From assembly GCA_025331565.1 (NCBI GenBank), contig JAFREQ010000079.1:372001-436000 (forward strand): DNA of 64,000 bases. The letters are read 5' to 3'. Both the position numbers and the translations under genes were made by a program. Under the pieces are notes generated by a model. It saw nothing but the letters and a program-made list of their open reading frames with translations. It was not told where the DNA came from and did no database searches. Positions 1 through 13,372 of this stretch are shown one piece after another. How positions within the stretch are numbered: position 1 is the stretch's first letter; each line of letters starts with the position of its first letter. The DNA is from Holacanthus passer (taxonomy: Eukaryota > Chordata > Actinopteri > Pomacanthidae).

Positions 1-2582
1 TGAGCACAGGCTTTACAGTATGTGGGGAAAAGGTTGTTTTTATTGGGTATATAAAGCCAGAAGGCAATTAGTCGAGCATAGCATAAAGAGTGGAGGCAGG
101 GGGAAACAGCTGGTGGGGGTCTAAAGCTCCCTAATTAACATGTTGTATCAAGTTTGTTTAATCCATACATAAACAGAAATGTATGCTTTTTTTTGAACAG
201 AGCCAGAATAACTGTCCCCTCCTGTTTCCACCCTTTATGTTGAGCCAAATCAGCTCCGTCCTGCTCAGATGTGAGATTGGCGTCAATCATCTCATCTGAA
301 GAAAATCGATAATATTTCCATCTTTTCTTGAATGGATGCAACATGTTTTGATAACCGAGGCCATACGTCCCATTAATTGTTACTCTTTGATGCAGAGATG
401 TTGCATCACTTCTCTCTTCCTCGCCAAGTGTATCGGCTTTAAAGGGTGAAATACAATATAGGCCAGAAAACTCCGATATGAAATTTTAGACATTAAGCAA
501 ACATGAGGTTGAAACTACAATCATTTCAACCTCCCTTTGTGCTGTGAAGAAATCCAGCAGCAGAAAATCCCACAAACACAACCTGCAGGAAGGTAAAGTA
601 CACTGAAGTCAGAGGGCGTCAATCTCCTCACCAGTGTCCTCATTTGTTAAACTTGCATTACACTAATGTGTCAAATTGAATGTAATAATGATTTATTGAC
701 GCTAACATGTCAGACATAGCACCCTTAAGTTGAGTATTAGTGTGGGAAGTGCCACCGGGTAATGACAGATGATTAGAGGGTTCACACCTCGGCTGCACTG
801 GGCCGCCTGCAGCCGGCGGCCTCTGCCTTCCCCGAGTCCGCAGCAGATGGAGGAGGAGAAAGAAGAAGAGATGAAAACAGCGAAGGGAGTGAGACATGAA
901 AGTGGAGGTGGTGCAGGGAGAGAGAGAGAGAGATGGAGGGCAGATGCAGAGCGTCTCTTTCTCCCTCTGTTCTGCGGCCAAAAACCACACTGCGGCTGAA
1001 ATGTGCTTCAGCCGCCCGCCTCCTCTCCGTTTTCCGATGCCTCTTCTTCGACAGCAGATTTACTGTTTTGGTCTCCTCTCCGGCTTTCTTTCCACAAACA
1101 CTAAATAATACCGTGTAACTGCTAGAAGTGTGAAACCACTGCGGTGGAGTAACACATCAGAGGAAGCGATATGTGATACGTGTTATATCCAATCTCCACT
1201 TCAACATTTTTGTCTTCTCTGTTGGTGCGGACTGACCCTGAAATCTCTCAGCTTTCGCTCTGCAAATCCTTTCCTCTTTGTGGAGATTTTCACAAGAACT
1301 AGGAAGACTTACCAGGCTCGAGCAGGAGCGGCAGCTGAAAGTGCTGCAATTAAATACGACCTTTCTTTTCTCTCTCTCTGTAGAAAACACCTGGTGCCAC
1401 CGACCCGGGCCCTGGGCTTTCTGGTTTGAACTAAAGACAACCTTTCCAAGATCTCTTGAAAGTTTCCTCTGCTTCCGTCTCCTTCCTTAATCTACTGAGT
1501 GCTTTTCAGTTGCTTTCACGCTCACGCAAGACTGAATTTAACCGCTGCCGAAGCACGTGTGGAGGGACCGGAGCACGGTTTTTAAACGGCACGCGTTACT
1601 TTCACTTCACTGCTGCACGGAGGCCTCGATGGCGGCAGCAATATGAGTTGTGTTCCTCAAAAGTTTTAGTAGAAAACATCGCCTGCATCTTGCTGGAAGT
1701 AAACCGACCTGAACAGAAGCCAGGAAATGAATTATGGAAAAGAAAAGGTGACATAAAACGACAGTGAGAATCGTCAGCCGCTCCAGCTCCTGCACCATTT
1801 CAGCCTCGTCAGATCATGGCAATGCCCGCACTCAAAATACAGAATAAAGTCAAGCCAATAAAGATGGGAAGAGGACAAGAGGAAAAAAAAAGGCCCCAGT
1901 GCCTCGTGGGAAATCAGTGCCTTAATTAAGCAGGCCTGGTTTCTGTCACCAAGCGCAGGGATTATGTGCCTCGCTCATTATAGTCCTGATTATTGCTTTT
2001 CCCCAGCAATCACAGAAAAAAGCCAGTAAACACATTTGTCAATGATTTCTTGCCAATCTGATGACAAACTCACATTAGATTTAATATTTGGCACCCACAA
2101 GGCCCGTGTGCCCCTTCTTCCCCTCATGCCCGTCTTCTGTCTGCTTTATTTATGCTCATCCAGCGAGGCAAACAAATCAAAGCAAACTTGACCGACTGAC
2201 AAAGAGTTAAACTTTTAGAAACGAGGAGGTGAAATCCCCGTCGAAGCGGCGACCGACCTGCTGAAGTCAGACATAAATATTACATAAACCAAACAAAAAT
2301 GAGTCACGCAATCACACAAAACTCTCCACTTGGCCACTTGCAAATTTGCTGGCCAAGCTTGAGCCAGATGCAAAAGCTGCGATTGCAAGTTGTTTAAGGC
2401 AAAAGCAGGAGAGTTAGTGCAGCGGTGCCAGATGCTGTTTGAATAATACATGTCTGCCAAAGCGAGTCCCAGTTTGGACACTCAACCCAGAAAGAGAAAG
2501 CAAGAGACGTACGCGCTGTGATCACTAATTTACCAATATTCAAGAGCTGATGTAAGTATTCCTTGTTATGTTCGACCACACT
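1..2582. other. Intronic sequence with no recognised gene
   Basis: No exon is recognised. Two stretches stand out: a GC-richer segment at 780-860 and purine-rich sequence at 845-960. Segment 1885-2060 has balanced composition and an AATTAAG-type homeodomain-like core, so it could be a conserved element, but there is no direct evidence for that. Confidence 0.4.
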
Positions 2583-2735
2583 GAGGCGGCAGGGCGGCCT
2601 TGTGCTGAGAGAGACAGTCTTTCATCCAGAGGACCCAAATTCAAGCCCCCGTTTTGGCAAAGCATCCTCCCTGCTGAAGTGTCCTTGAGCAGCTCGTGAA
2701 GGCTGCGATCACAGTGGAAGCAATTTCAGATGTTT
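2583..2735 (+). mobile_element. Decayed SINE-like fragment
   Basis: The stretch begins GGCGGCAGGGCGGCC. It passes through a tRNA B-box-like AAATTCAAGCC and reaches GCTGAAGTGTCCTTGAGC, a signature I recognise from tRNA-derived fish repeats. The A-box is damaged. A related signature occurs in the opposite orientation at about 8571-8592 (GCTCAAGGACACTTCAG). Confidence 0.5.
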
Positions 2736-4900
2736 TTATTTTTCAGAGAGATTGATTTGTGAGCTGTTTGTGCGCCGAGAGTTTGAAGAATCAATTCACA
2801 ATCACTCCTGTTTCGTATCCACTGTCCAATCAGATCAGGCGACAGATGGGACTTGTGGTGATTTAGAAATAAGAAAAATGGAAGAGAAGCATAAACTTAA
2901 TGTTATGGATGAATCATTAGTGAACAACATTAATAACATTAATTTAACTAAATACCAAGCGGTCACTTCATGGCATCACAGAGCGGAGTTACTGTGATTG
3001 AAAGAGAAAACAGCAGGGACACTGTTGTTTATGCAAACGTCTTGTAACTTTCTGACATAAATTTATCTTATCTCCTTTAGTAAGTAGAATGAAGTTCATA
3101 TAAAACATGAATAATTAACATTGACATTATTCAATGCTTTAATGTCCTTGGCCAACAAGTCTGTGTGTTTAGAAATTTAATCAACCAAACTTAACTTTTC
3201 ACTAAAAATATGAAGTCAAAATGTTATTTCCAACATCATACAACAGTAAACATTATAACTGTTGGTGATGTGTCCCTTCATTGCAAGTTTTAAAAGCAGG
3301 TAGTACAACACAACTGAACTAATGCTAATGAACGAAACAATTAGTTGATCAATCGGTTGAAAATGAATCACAAACAACTTTCAAGATAGAAATAATCATC
3401 AATTCAAAATTTCTTTTCTGGTTCAAGCCCCTCAAATAAGGACTTTCTGCTTTTCCCTGTTATTAAATTCATTGTAAGTTTATGAGTGATTTGTTTAAGG
3501 TTAGACAACTACAGTGTGTTTAAGGTTAGAGAAAGATGGTTATGGCCAATAAAATATGGTATTGGATGTGCTTCAGTGCCTTTCTGTCTTTCTACATGTG
3601 AAGCACATTACTTCCTGTACTGGCACTGGACATAAATCATGAGGTCAGATTCGATCAATGTACTGTAGATGTTATTCCAAGGCAAGTTTATTTGTGTAGC
3701 ACCTTTCACCAACACAGCATGAAGACATGAACGGCACGCTGGGCTGGTTTGGTTGGACAGGACAAGCAATTAAAGGACGTCATCTTGGGAAATGGTGATT
3801 TGGACATGTTAACCCACGTTGAGCTTCTTTCTGGATACACTTCCTTCACTGTGTCTCTGATCTTGGCGTCATTCTGCCTGTTTTGCCTCCGAAAAAAGTG
3901 ATCATAAATACAGCCTGCCGCCTTCAAAACAACCAGTTAGAAACCAGTGGTTGATGTCACCTCTTCTACTATTATTTACTGTCAGTGGCTTCAACAACGC
4001 AGTGTTTCAGCCTTCAGCCTGAGCGACTGACCCCTAAATCGCTGCGAGCTCCAGGGACACGGAGCTGTCGCTGACTCCGGAGGAAGGGTGAAGGGTCAAG
4101 GCGGCAGACTGATCAATACAGTATTATATGACTTTACAATATCAGTTACAGGACACAGGATCGTGGATCATCGGGGTTACAACAGTAGCAGATACACACA
4201 CAAACACGCAGATACACAGATGGAACGGTGAAGCCTCGCAGCGAGAAGCGAGCTCCCGCTACTGACAGACGTGTAGCTCATGGTGAGAGCTCACAGCGAG
4301 CGCCCGGCCAGGTTTATTAATACTGCCGCTCAGAGGAATCATGGGTAGTCACGAAGCCGGACAAGGAGTCAAATGATCTGAATTCCAAGGCGGGACTGCA
4401 GCTGTCCCCCCTCGGCCCCCTCACCTTCTTACACAACCTGCATCCATCTCTGTGGGAACAGTAAATCTCTCATTTAGCTTACCTAGTGGGCAGATGGTCA
4501 GATTACAGCGTGAGATTTAAGAGAGGAGCAGCGTGATCGAATGTGCCCCCGGTGAAAAGATACCCCCCCCAGATCTCGTGGATCTCTCACATTCTCAGGT
4601 CTAGGACTCGAATATCTAATGCAGCCGACCGGCTCCCATTTGCTGCTCTCGCTCTCTCACTTGTTGTCATGGATACAAAACCCCTTTCACCAGCCCGGCT
4701 CGCTCTCTAAATGCGACACATGACACACGACCACTTTCCGTAAAACTTCAACCTTTTCCGTTCGTTTCTATTCATTCGGCTGCACCGAGCTAAACAGCAC
4801 AATGAAACTGTCCCTGGAGGGAATAAAGTGTCCTAACAGGTTTACCTCCGTCTGCTGACACACAGTCTATTACTTCATCTGCACGCTGCTCTGACAAACC

Positions 4901-4904
<4 letters not shown>
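2736..4904. other. Intronic sequence with no recognised gene
   Basis: Apart from the repeat fragment at 3330-3415 this is unremarkable AT-rich intron up to about 4000. Moderately GC-rich sequence with CpG dinucleotides follows (4015-4330), with no exon that I recognise. Confidence 0.4.
3330..3415 (+). repeat. Fragment of the GCTGCAAC-end repeat family
   Basis: The text AACAATTAGTTGATCAATCG followed by several AATCA/GATTAA-type blocks matches the terminal region of a family that recurs across this window, with a fuller copy at 42911-43275. The outer end is missing. The family looks like a non-autonomous DNA transposon. Confidence 0.5.

Positions 4905-4932
<28 letters not shown>
4905..4932 (+). 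repeat. (CA)14 microsatellite
   Basis: An uninterrupted CA dinucleotide tract of the kind that is abundant in fish introns. Confidence 0.95.
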
Positions 4933-5569
4933 GCAGCTGATGCAGGTGGAGGAAGGGAAGGAGATCACACAGTGGCAGCTCGCTTCCTGTGTCCTGTCAG
5001 ATTACACACCGGCACTCCAGCCCTTAAACCCATTGTCCAAACACGCCAATAACACTAGAGAAAGGCTGTGCATACGCCGCCTTTGTGCTGGAACTGTGAC
5101 TCTCTCCTTGTCCAACAGGGACAGTCCTTTCAACCCAAAGACGGATAACACAGCGAACAACAAAGGGAGGCAGAGGATGAAGCCATCTCGGCCCCGGCAC
5201 AGAGCTGTCACCTGCAGTCATGAGTCCGTGTCCTGATGTGGATCAGCAAAACCACCTTTCAATGCCAGGATCAGATTACACGATATCAGCACGATTAGAA
5301 CCTGATTCAGCAGACGGAGGGCGTCAGATTAGGATGACAACGAGCGTTTGGCACAACAACACGAGACAAAAGTTGATCACAAAGTTGATCACACACGTCA
5401 TGAAAAAGAGCCATGATTGGTCGAGGAGCAATGTGTCTGTCGTGTCTCTCTCATGGCAACAATTCAGGACTATAATCACCTAATCTGACACAGTGACCAT
5501 CGTATCAGACAAAAACACTGTGTAGTCTGTCTGTCTGTAGGGATCATGACACTCAATTGGCTTGCTGTT

Positions 5570-5870
5570 TTGTGATTGATTAGTTGATTGACAGGAAATA
5601 ATGAACAAAATTTATAGATATTCAAGTTTTCGTTTTAGTATTTTATCAAGAAAAGTTTGCTTCATCCTAACTGTTTACATGTGAATATGGTTTTCCCTTC
5701 CTTATAATATCCTCACCTCAAAATGGTTTCACATCACTTGACTGGTCAACAGGTGGTACAAGTATGTAAATTGAAGAATTATACCCACATTGAAGCTGCA
5801 ACGACTGATTGATTATTTAATTGAGATTGTTTTGTTATTGGCATCTATTTTGATCATGAAGTAAACTTAA
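5570..5870 (+). repeat. Two fragments of the GCTGCAAC-end repeat family
   Basis: GATTAGTTGATTGACAGG at about 5577 and the terminus GAAGCTGCAACGACTGATTG at 5796 belong to the recurring family. The second piece preserves the outer end, and its following bases (TATTTTGATCATGAAG) match the sub-terminal part of other copies. The two pieces are in the same orientation and may come from separate insertions. Confidence 0.5.
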
Positions 5871-6357
5871 ATAAAATCTTGAAATCACCTCCTGCTTTGG
5901 AGCAAATACCTCCCATCTAAAAACAAAGGTGGGTTGATTCATAGAATAAAAATTATTTTCCCATACAGTCGGAACAAGACGGCCAGAGAAATCATTTTGG
6001 AGAGAAAGCAGAGAAAGAGAGAGGCCTGTGAAACCAGGAATACTAAAGACATGGGGGGCATGGCTGAGAATAAAATGTACTTTCTAGATAGGCAAGAGAC
6101 TGTCACTGATCTGAACAGAGAGGCCTGGCTGTGGGGGGGGAGGAGTGGAACTGGTCGGTTTCACTTGTCATGCACCCTTGCAACGCTGCCTCCATAAAAA
6201 CATACTGACTGCCAGCGCTGAAGGAGAAAAAAGACAAAAGGAGAAGATGAAAAAAGGGAGAGGACACTCAAAGGTACGGGAGAGGACGGGGGAGCAATTG
6301 AAAAAACAGACAGCCATGCTCCATATTTTCTGAGCCAAGAGCGAGGCGAGCAGGAGG

Positions 6358-6361
<4 letters not shown>

Positions 6362-6391
<30 letters not shown>
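6362..6391 (+). repeat. Poly(A) run of 30
   Basis: Thirty consecutive A residues follow purine-rich sequence (5995-6360). It could be a simple repeat or the tail of an old retroposon; no clear retroposon body or target duplication is visible beside it. Confidence 0.9.
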
Positions 6392-6393
<2 letters not shown>

Positions 6394-7199
6394 GAGCTAT
6401 ATTTTTTTGGATGTCTGGAGCGAGCCCAAAGGTCCTCCTCTACAAGGACACAATGCAATAAAACACTCAGAGATGAAGTGTCTGATAGGGGGCGACAAGG
6501 GAGTGAGAGAAGGAAGAGAGGGAAGTAATAGAGGATGCAGTCAGGCCTCCAGAATGAAAACTGGAGTCGGACCCTGCCGGGGGTGAAGGGGACGCTCGGG
6601 CTGAGGGCAAGAAATGCACAAGGGCTATTCTGGGTGTCGGGGCCCGGGTCTGTGACAGCTTAGAGAGCCGGAGCTGGCCGAGTCAAACCGCCTGCAGCCA
6701 AATGACAAACACCATCATATATGAATGACTTGGGAGAATGACAAGCTCCCCTTTGCATCAGGGAGCAGTAAATCTTAGAAATGTAATGCACTGAAATAAC
6801 TAGAATTACTGCCCCACGGTCGTGTGCCTCCGCCAGAGAGTCAACCAGTCGCAGCTTACATATAATGTATGAAGCGCAGACTTTGAAGGAATTCAATAAA
6901 AGATATTACATGTATTTTTAGTGAAATGGAAGTTATTACTATATTGACGTGCTGTCTTCGCTTAGACATTATTTTCAGAGAAGAGTTAGAGAGAGCTTCG
7001 CCACATGGTGCAAAGACAACTACCTGAAGCTCAATATCAGTCAAACCAATCAGCCTGTGCTTCATTACGATGCTTCAAATATGGATGTCGCTGCAAGGAA
7101 GCTACTGATTCTAAACATGGATGCTTCAGACACATGTTCAACCAGCAGCACAGAAGATCTACACAATCAGCACAGTTTCAAGATTCGTACACAACAGGT

Positions 7200-7480
7200 G
7201 AAGCTGACCTTTGACCTGTTGGATATAAAATGTCAACACTTCATCATTTTATTCAATTAGACATTTGTGTGAAATTATGTCATAATTAGTGTATGAATTC
7301 TTGACTTATGGCAGAAATGTGTTCTAATCAGTTCATCCTTGAGTCCAAGTACATGTTTGTCCCAAATTTGAAGAAATTCCCTCAAGGAGTTCCCGAAATA
7401 TCACGTTCACGAGAATGGGACTGACGGATAACCTGAAACACGACGCCTCCGGCCGCGGCGGTCTCTGGCGTGGAGGCATA
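7200..7480 (+). mobile_element. Interspersed fish repeat with DR1-like head
   Basis: The block begins TGACCTTTGACCT and includes TCAGTTCATCCTTGAGTCC, AATTTGAAGAAATTCCCTCA and a GC-rich tail (GCCTCCGGCCGCGG) ending near GCGTGGAGGCA. I recognise this layout from many percomorph genomes as a dispersed repeat, but the class is not clear to me. The head supplies two TGACCT half-sites with one base between them (7205-7217), which resembles a nuclear-receptor DR1 element. Confidence 0.6.
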
Positions 7481-9989
7481 CTAACACATAACCCTTCTTG
7501 TCATGTACAGAAACACAGTAAACTCCTGAAGCTCCAGAAATAGAAAGCTGGCTGTGGGTGTCTTGTTCGACATGGACTGTCGGTCCTGTAACCAAAGCCC
7601 TGTGAGGAATCTAGTAAGTTAACAACATGGCTTCATTAGTTTTGAACCTAGATAATAAAAGTAAAGAATTAAGCTAGAAATGAACTAGTTTGCATGAGGT
7701 GCTGTTCCAGCTTGTTGGAAGGCAAAAGTTTAAAGCAGAATGATAATAATTTAAATAACGAACAGACTTTACTGGAAGGCATTAATAGCGTTGCACTATG
7801 GATATATCTCTTTTCTTTACTTCTGCAGAACTTTATTCTTTCATCGTTTCTAACAGAAGAGAGAATTAAACTTTATGTGTAGCTTCAGGTCTAAAGTCTA
7901 GAACCTTCTGCCTGATTTCTAAACCATATATATGTCACTCTGTCCCACAAGCTCTATTTGAACAGTAATAACTTTAACATATTCTCGCTATTCATTAGCC
8001 TCCAAGCCCTGTCAGCTAGTTTCATGGATTTAATTAATTCTACGCTTTTTATGTAAAGATACAGAAACGCTCTACACCATGTTACACCACGGCTGAAGAC
8101 GACGCGGTTTTTCACTCCACCGAAACGGTACAGTGGCTGATTTCACTAATTAATGACTTTTTTTCTGGTTGAAGGTGTGGTAATCAGTTAAATGAGCTGC
8201 TGTAGTGTTTGGCTGGAATATAAATTTGCAGACCATTGAGCCTCAATTCCAGTTGATTGAGAATCGCTTTTCCTCGGTCTTGGTCGGTATCACAGTTGTC
8301 AGACTAGATAAAAGGCAACATGTTGTCTCATTCTTCACTGTGGCTCCCGATGTTTCACTGAAATTGACCATAACTGTCTATAAAACAATCCTGTCCTGAG
8401 ATATTTGACCTCCACTGCACAAATCATAATTTACAAAGCAAACATAAAGGTCATGATAGCGTCCGGAGGGGCTAAATGTGATACATTATTGATGCCTGTG
8501 CAGAAATACTCTTCACCTCCTCTCCGGGGAGGACACACAGTCAGCTGCAGAGAAACACTATGAGTGAAGTGATGACTTGCTCAAGGACACTTCAGATGTT
8601 TTTCTGCAAAGCACGCTGTGGGTTGATATTTTCACACAGATTGTACAGTATAGCCACACAAACCCAAAAGTTCTATTTCCTGCTGCAAGAAGACACTGAT
8701 CATAATTTACCCTAACAAAAGAGTCTTTTTCAATAAAATCATGTGCAATGAGAAGAAAGTGGCAACATGTTCCTGGCTCGCTTGCATGTTATCTCTGAGT
8801 GACAATAGATGGAGTAGGCCACCAACTATCCCTGCAAGTAGTCACAAAACTTCCACCATCACCAAAGCAATGAGGCCTCAACCTGGGTCATTAAGTTAGT
8901 CTTTCCGTTAGCCTTTCTGTGGACCTGCTGCTCTGCACATCAGTGTTACTGCCCTACACATGCTTCTATTATTTCTGCATTTGTGGACAAGAACGGAGAA
9001 GGGAAAAATGCAGCATCACGCCTCGGTGAGTCTCTAATCAAGCAACAGAAAGCACATTCGTGAGTGTGAGTGTGTGCGAGTTGGTGCAAATGTTCCTGTG
9101 CATTATGTCTTTGTGTGCATTCTGTGGATGTCACCACTTTTACAGTTACAGTGGAAGGAGCAGATGTGGAGGAGGGGCTGGAGTGTGTTACTGTGTGTGC
9201 TTGCATGTGAGCTATTGTGCTTCGACCTTTGTGAGGACGATCTGAGTTTTAGACCTTGAGACGGAGAACGTTTTGACATGTGAGGTCATTTTCCAGATTG
9301 AGGATATTTGGTCTGGTACTTACTTGTTCAAAGGTCTGTTTGAGTGTTAGTGGAACGTTGAGGTCATATTGGAGTTAATTGCCAGTTCCTGACTTATATA
9401 TGAAATTGATGTTAACAGCCAATTCATAATTCTCACTGGGAAACTCAGATTTGTATGAAAGTTCATATATAACATAATATAGCTCTCAATAATAAGGAAG
9501 TGCCTAAAAACCAAACAAAACATGGATGAATCGCTTTAGCCAAAGTCCATCATTTAAGGTAATTAAATCTAAATTTGATGGATATAGCACAATATTGTTA
9601 ACAGGAAGTATTCAGTCTGTCTTGAGTTGTTTGACAATGTGAACACTCACGAGTTGTAAAGATTGGAGTCTCTCTTTATCATTCATCCCATGAGACATAA
9701 ATGGGACAGAAGACTTGGCTCAGTTGGTGGTTGAAGTAGACATATCATTGCTTTGTATGAAGTAGTCACAGGCTGAAAAAGGGTTAAGAACCACTGATCC
9801 TCACAAGAACTGTACAAGTGCGTGTCAATGTATGTGTGTATGTGTACGTGTGATTAGTTGGCAGTGGGGGTGCGTTTGATTTCCAGAGACAGATAGACAT
9901 CGCTGATTGAGAAGTGGACGGCGCAGGGAGGAGGCACACAGCTCTAAAAATAGTCAGGGACATGGATTTTCTCTGGAGGGGGCTGCGAG

Positions 9990-9991
<2 letters not shown>
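7481..9991. other. Intronic sequence with no recognised gene
   Basis: The sequence is AT-rich. Around 8500-8610 lies the inverted SINE-like signature noted at 2583-2735. At 9778-9794 the text GGGTTAAGAACCACTG resembles the right terminus of a hAT-like element, but no matching left end is visible. No exon is recognised. Confidence 0.4.

Positions 9992-10030
<39 letters not shown>
9992..10030 (+). repeat. (TG)n microsatellite
   Basis: An uninterrupted TG tract of about 19 units. Confidence 0.95.
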
Positions 10031-10031
<1 letters not shown>

Positions 10032-13000
10032 AGCCAGAAACCTCAACTTCTCTGACATTTAATGGCTACACATATACACACATGATACAACCACACACAA
10101 CAAAACACACTGGCACAAACACTTGAAAACACACCATGAAATTATGATCACTATTCACAGCCTGGGGTCTCGTACACACAATGCTCCCGTATACGCTCCA
10201 CACTTCACACACATATGACGCCCGCAGCTCGGTTTTACACTGCAATTCTCTTCAGCACATCACAGTTTCCCAACCTTAGGGCTGGCAACCAATGTAGTGT
10301 CTTCTGATGTAAAAATGGCTCCCTTGATATATACCTAATTATACAGAAATGAGTGTGGAACGTCTTCCAGTGGCCTTTGGGCTGCAGAGAACGGCTATAA
10401 ACGTCACACGACTTGCCAATGAATTTCCACTGACCGGCTTATGAGAGCAGTCTCATTTCCGTCCTCCGGAGGATTAAAACACGTCGTCTCGAGGCTCAAC
10501 CTAAACATTTTCCTCTATAGTTATTGGGGTCAAAGGAGTTTTCCGGCCTTAACGCTGCCTGCCAAAAATAAAGGTTGTGCGCTCTTCTGTTTTGTGCTTC
10601 ACATTTACAATTTGCGCCTCCGCTCTTCGCTCCTGAAACTGAAGTCCTGCGTGTGAGCAGGTGTAAGATTGACTGTTAGCGTCAGCAGGTGGAGGGTTGG
10701 GTGGAGGAACGGGGTGTTAACAACAAGGTTAACCCTCTAAATGAATCTTCATCTATATTACAGTATATATTCTTGTCCCGGACGTTGCTGAGAAATGAAC
10801 CCACAGGAAGAAAAGTTGAAGATGAGGGTGAACAGCTGCAAAGACCAGAGGTGGTTTAGTTTTAACCAACCTCTTAAACTCTTCATTTTCCCATAAATCT
10901 TCACATTTCTTCATTGTGATAGTGACACATATACTGTATATATACTGTACTGTACGAGTTTGTTCCAACTCTTAACATTATTCTTAAATTTTATAACTTC
11001 GGGACTTTATGACTTTCCTTTAACAGGAATTTTTGTGCATTTTTATTAGACACAGTTTCTCAATTTTCCATATTATAAAGACACCATATGTGACATCTTT
11101 GGAGTGGGATCTCCAGTACAATTTAAGACAAAGTTTAGCGGCTTTGAAAAACACTTGAACACGACTTAAGAAAAGGGAAACCCTTGAGGGATCTGCTACG
11201 ACCTGTACGCCTCAAAACAGCAGGAGAATTCTGTGAATACAGAGATGATTAATTAACTAACGTAGGCTGTGCAAGGTTTAACAACAAAGTATCCTAAAGT
11301 TGCATCACATGAACTTTGCTTTGCAGGTTGAAGCTGCCTCATGAGAGTATCCCATTAAGCAAGATCACATTTTAATGGTATAAAACTTACTTACACACTG
11401 TGTGGTATCCAAAAGTAAAGGGACAAAGGTGAGGAATTTGAAAACAGGGTCACATTATTTTGCCACATTTTTTATAAAGAAGGAGAACATCTGACACTTT
11501 TAAATGGCTGATTTAAAGCATTACTATAAGTTATGATTAAATGTTCAGCAGGTATCTGGAGTCAGGATACACTGTTTTAGGTAACATGAATGAAAACCCC
11601 ACCAACCTTCCAACAAGTGACCTATTAATTCTGTTTATGTTGGGTGAAAAACAATGTTAAAAATATGCAGATAAATGTGGAAACACTATTCTATTATTGA
11701 CAAGAAACAGCATCACAGCCTCCAGTTCATACACCAACACGTCTTCACCTCACATGTTCACCGTACATCTGACAGCTCCCTTGACACGTTACACCTTTCA
11801 TTAACGCAGCGAAGGATGCTCACACACACACTCGTGCAGAGGAAACATGGCTGCATGGTGCATTCGCAGCTTGCTCACACACACACACATAACGACAGGG
11901 AGAGGAGGGGGGAGGCAGGGGAGTAACAGGAGGAGGATTCGACATGTAAGGGAGGAAACTCCATCACAGCGTCTGTCCTCTGGTCTCTGATGAGTTTATT
12001 GGACGGCTCCTCCCTCCCTCCCGGCCCTCTGCTGTGTTGTCTTAAAAAGATTAACCACACCATTGTCTTGGCCAATAATGACGGGATAAAAGGACCAGTG
12101 CCTCGCAGGGAAAGTTGAAATGCTCAGCGCTAATTCCATCCCATGGAGCGTGTTGCCATCATCCGTCCTCCCGAATCCTCATTACCATTAGCGAACAGAG
12201 CAGGAGATCGGATTGGACGCTGGAGTCATGCAATCTGTTGGCTAAGCACAGACCAAGGGGGAAATTTTGTACTATTTCACCTCTTTAGGAAAGACGAGGG
12301 CCTTGTAGCTGATCATTATCAGCAGGTGCAAGCAGACGACGGCGTTACTGGAAACCGGGGCTGATTAAAAATAATGAGCTGCACGGGCTGATAAGCTACT
12401 GATATCATGAACGTTCATCAAAGTTTATCATAATGCCATGTCGAATCCGTAACATTTCATTTCACCAACTCACGTGTGCACGATCTCATCTGAGCAATAT
12501 CATGTCTCGTCAACGTGACCCTCAAATGGGCAAGTTCAGTATTTTGTTTAATCTAATAGTTTATTTAATGAAAATCATTTGCCCCAGGATTGTACTGGCA
12601 AGGACTGAAGTCAGTAGCAATGCAATTTGTAGTTAATGGGTTATAACTGCAAAACAACCTGTATGGTGCTTTAAGGGATACGTTTTTTACAGCTTAGGTC
12701 CAATTTTTGTCCATCATTTCTATTGGCACAAATAACATTGTATTAACCATATTAATAGCTGAGATCTGGAAGATTGGATGGGACATGGGAAAGAAAACCA
12801 GTGACGATACAGACAGAGAATAGAGAGAGAAAGAGATACGAGGGGTAGGTCAAACAAAAAAGGTCCCATGAGTCTAACTGGTTTGTGGTTATAGGATATT
12901 CATCTCATCCACTTGACCAGCTGGACGCCTTAATCACACAGTTTTAAACAACCCTCAGGTTAACCCAAACTTATTTACTGAACTGTAAAATTATTATCCA

Positions 13001-13340
13001 CATGGTAACCTTTGACTGACAGTACTTTGTGTATTAGAGCAAATTCTCTGTTTTCCCAGACCTCGAGCGTGAAGTCCAGTCATCCATCTGCTCCATCACT
13101 CCTCAACGCAGATTCACTCCTACGTCCTGAGCATTAAAACCTTTCGACAGCCGCCCCTTTGCTGTTGTTAAATGCAAATACAAAGTGCACTAAAAGGCTA
13201 GATGGTGTGCAGCGAGATATCTGAGACAGTCAGCCATGCAGAAGAAAAATGCAAAGGGCAGGGAGTGGAGGAAGTGAGGGGTGGTGAGGAGGTCTAATGC
13301 TGCTCTGCCTGCCTGAGGGAAGAGGGGGGCGATCAGTCAG
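10031..13340. other. Intronic sequence with no recognised gene
   Basis: No coding exon is visible. The part at about 12070-12440 is free of recognised repeats and has balanced composition, homeodomain-like ATTA cores and a perfect 12-base palindrome (ATGAACGTTCAT, 12408-12419). It could be a conserved regulatory element; that is a guess from texture only. Confidence 0.35.
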
Positions 13341-13372
13341 GTCAGTCAGTCAGTCAGTCAGTCAGTCAGTCA
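13341..13372 (+). repeat. (GTCA)8 tetranucleotide microsatellite
   Basis: Eight perfect GTCA units are preceded by imperfect units. The block is uniform and has no spacers, so it is not a CRISPR-type array. Confidence 0.95.

Noticed and set aside
13341..13372. Regular repeat that might suggest an array
   Set aside because: It is a plain GTCA tetranucleotide microsatellite without spacers, and the genome is a vertebrate, so CRISPR is not an option.
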